From Isoetes taiwanensis (lineage: Eukaryota; Streptophyta; Lycopodiopsida; Isoetales; Isoetaceae), in NCBI GenBank assembly GCA_021234155.1, contig JAJEKV010000008.1:18205570-18269569 (forward strand): 64,000 bases of DNA, read 5' to 3'. A program made the translations under genes and the position numbers. This document shows positions 62,880-64,000 of this stretch, piece by piece. Positions within the stretch are counted from its first letter, which is position 1. The number at the start of each line of letters is the position of its first letter. A model generated the notes under the pieces. It ran no database searches and had not been told where the DNA came from. It worked only from the letters and a program-made list of their open reading frames with translations.

Positions 62880-63893
62880 CCCAACTTCCTTCCTCTTATT
62901 GTCAGCTTTAGCTTCTTTCCGTAGCGTTTGATTGCGTTCTTTCTTTTTCTTCCCGGCATTTACAAGCTCTTGTGAAGGATTTGATGTCAAGTGCATGATA
63001 AATCACAATTTGTTTGCCTCTTTATCTTCCTCATTCTCCGTTGATTTTGTGATGTGTGAACTCGTACCTCACCCTTTCAAATTGGATTTGGCCGCTTTGA
63101 TATTCCTCGTAGGCTTCATCAAATCCTTTTTGTCTTATCCTCAGATCTTTCTTCCAAGCCTCATGGTCTTTTAATTTTGGCTTTATCTTTTCGCTTTTAT
63201 CTAGCAAATTCCCCGGGCCCTATTCTTGTTATTGATTCTTCCCCTTTTTTACCTTTTCTTTTAGGAGCAGTGGTTCTTTTTACTAAGGGGTATCGATTCC
63301 TATTTTCCTCAGACGAGCTCACCAGTTTGGAGTGGAGGTCTGCCTTTTTCTCCTCAAGTAATCCTATTTTCCTTCTTAGTGACTCGAGCTTCCCTTCACC
63401 GGGCCGCCGCTACTAGTGCTACTTACCGCCGCTGCTACTAGTGCTAATACTATGTCATTGGCCAAGCACGCTTCCTCGTGGGTGCTCGACGCGGTTGCGT
63501 TTTATCTTTCTCTTTTTTTTTTTCCTTTGCAGCTTTGTCCTCGGCGTTTCCCCATATTTTTTCACCGCTCCTAGTGAAGTTCTCGGTCGGCCACAGTGGC
63601 TTGATTCTTTTCGTGACGCTTATCCTCCCGGGCGTATCGCTGTTTTCTTTTTTCAAATTCTGGCTTATCTTTTTCTCTTGCTCTTTTGGCATGCTTGCAT
63701 TTCTATTTCTTGCAAGTGCTATCGCTTCCTGAAAGCTGGCCGCTAAAACTTCTTCGGTTATCCATAGCAACCAATACTCCAAACAATCACAACACAAGAA
63801 CTGACTTAGCCCAAGCGTGGCGCAGTAAGGATTTAATAAATAATCACATCTCGCCCCTTTGCTTAAAACTTTCGTGATCGTGGCTCCAAGCAA
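62880..63893 (-). pseudogene. Lys-rich coiled-coil coding remnant, unknown (possibly LINE ORF1 N-terminus)
   Basis: The first frame (63893-63450) contains EEVLAASFQEAIALARNRNA and a very Lys-rich end (AAKEKKKEKDKTQPRRAPTR). The sequence continues leftwards in shifted frames with SLRRKIGLLEEKKADLHSKL, then DEAYEEYQSGQIQFERVRYE, then GKKKKERNQTLRKEAKADNK. The heptad-like leucine/lysine pattern suggests a helical coiled coil, and the repeated frame switches suggest decay or sequence error. I do not recognise a family. It lies upstream of, and in the same direction as, the LINE, so an ORF1-type or Gag-like protein is plausible but unproven. Confidence 0.4.
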
Positions 63894-64000
63894 TGTGATG
63901 TCCTAAACTCTCAATGCTAATCAATCCAAAATAGAGACATGGATTTGCTATCTTAACCCAGTAAAATCAATCGTAGTGCTCCCTCTCGATGGGGCTTTCA

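Overview
The window looks like nuclear DNA from a land plant with a large, repeat-packed genome. Evidence: a chromodomain-bearing Ty3/gypsy (chromovirus) pol relic, a second gypsy integrase fragment, an L1-type LINE with endonuclease and reverse transcriptase, a plant-like 18S rRNA fragment, and nested LTR-like repeat pairs. A fern or other seed-free vascular plant, or a gymnosperm, fits this composition, but the sequence does not fix the lineage. No complete single-copy protein gene, tRNA gene, CRISPR array or bacterial-type operon was found.

Layout. 1-9.6 kb: GC-richer, heavily decayed chromovirus on the + strand, with possible gag, then protease, RT, RNase H, integrase and chromodomain, all full of frameshifts. 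9.6-12.6 kb: a diverged repeat copy and a gypsy integrase fragment on the - strand. 12.6-25.8 kb: two similar ~1.4-1.5 kb blocks (A and B) in the same orientation, plausibly the LTRs of one ~13 kb retrotransposon. Each is split by a later insertion, and the ~6.5 kb between them is AT-rich with no domain I recognise. 25.8-34.8 kb: AT-rich, non-coding-looking DNA with a Z-DNA-type alternating tract. 34.8-35.95 kb: a decayed ribosomal DNA insertion, consisting of GC-rich spacer/ETS-like sequence followed by the exact 5' end and about 390 nt of 18S rRNA. 36.7-38.1 kb: a SINE-like block and a degenerate ~175 bp tandem array. 39.4-43.4 kb: cleaner, low-copy-looking DNA with two small candidate exons on the - strand. 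45.7-54.4 kb: a purine tract, then a second pair of ~2.2 kb direct repeats enclosing 3.8 kb. 54.4-60.6 kb: an L1-type LINE on the - strand with a largely intact ORF2. 60.6-64 kb: duplicated and tandemly repeated DNA, then a lysine-rich coiled-coil reading region on the - strand.

The window reads as layered transposition rather than a cooperating gene set. Insertion order can be partly read: the gypsy integrase relic stops close to the A repeat; A and B each carry a later insert; the LINE poly(A) end abuts the right-hand 2.2 kb repeat. Sequence quality looks uneven. The LINE RT frame is open for 970 codons, while neighbouring stretches and duplicate copies differ by dense small indels, often involving C/G, so some frameshifts may be assembly noise rather than biology.
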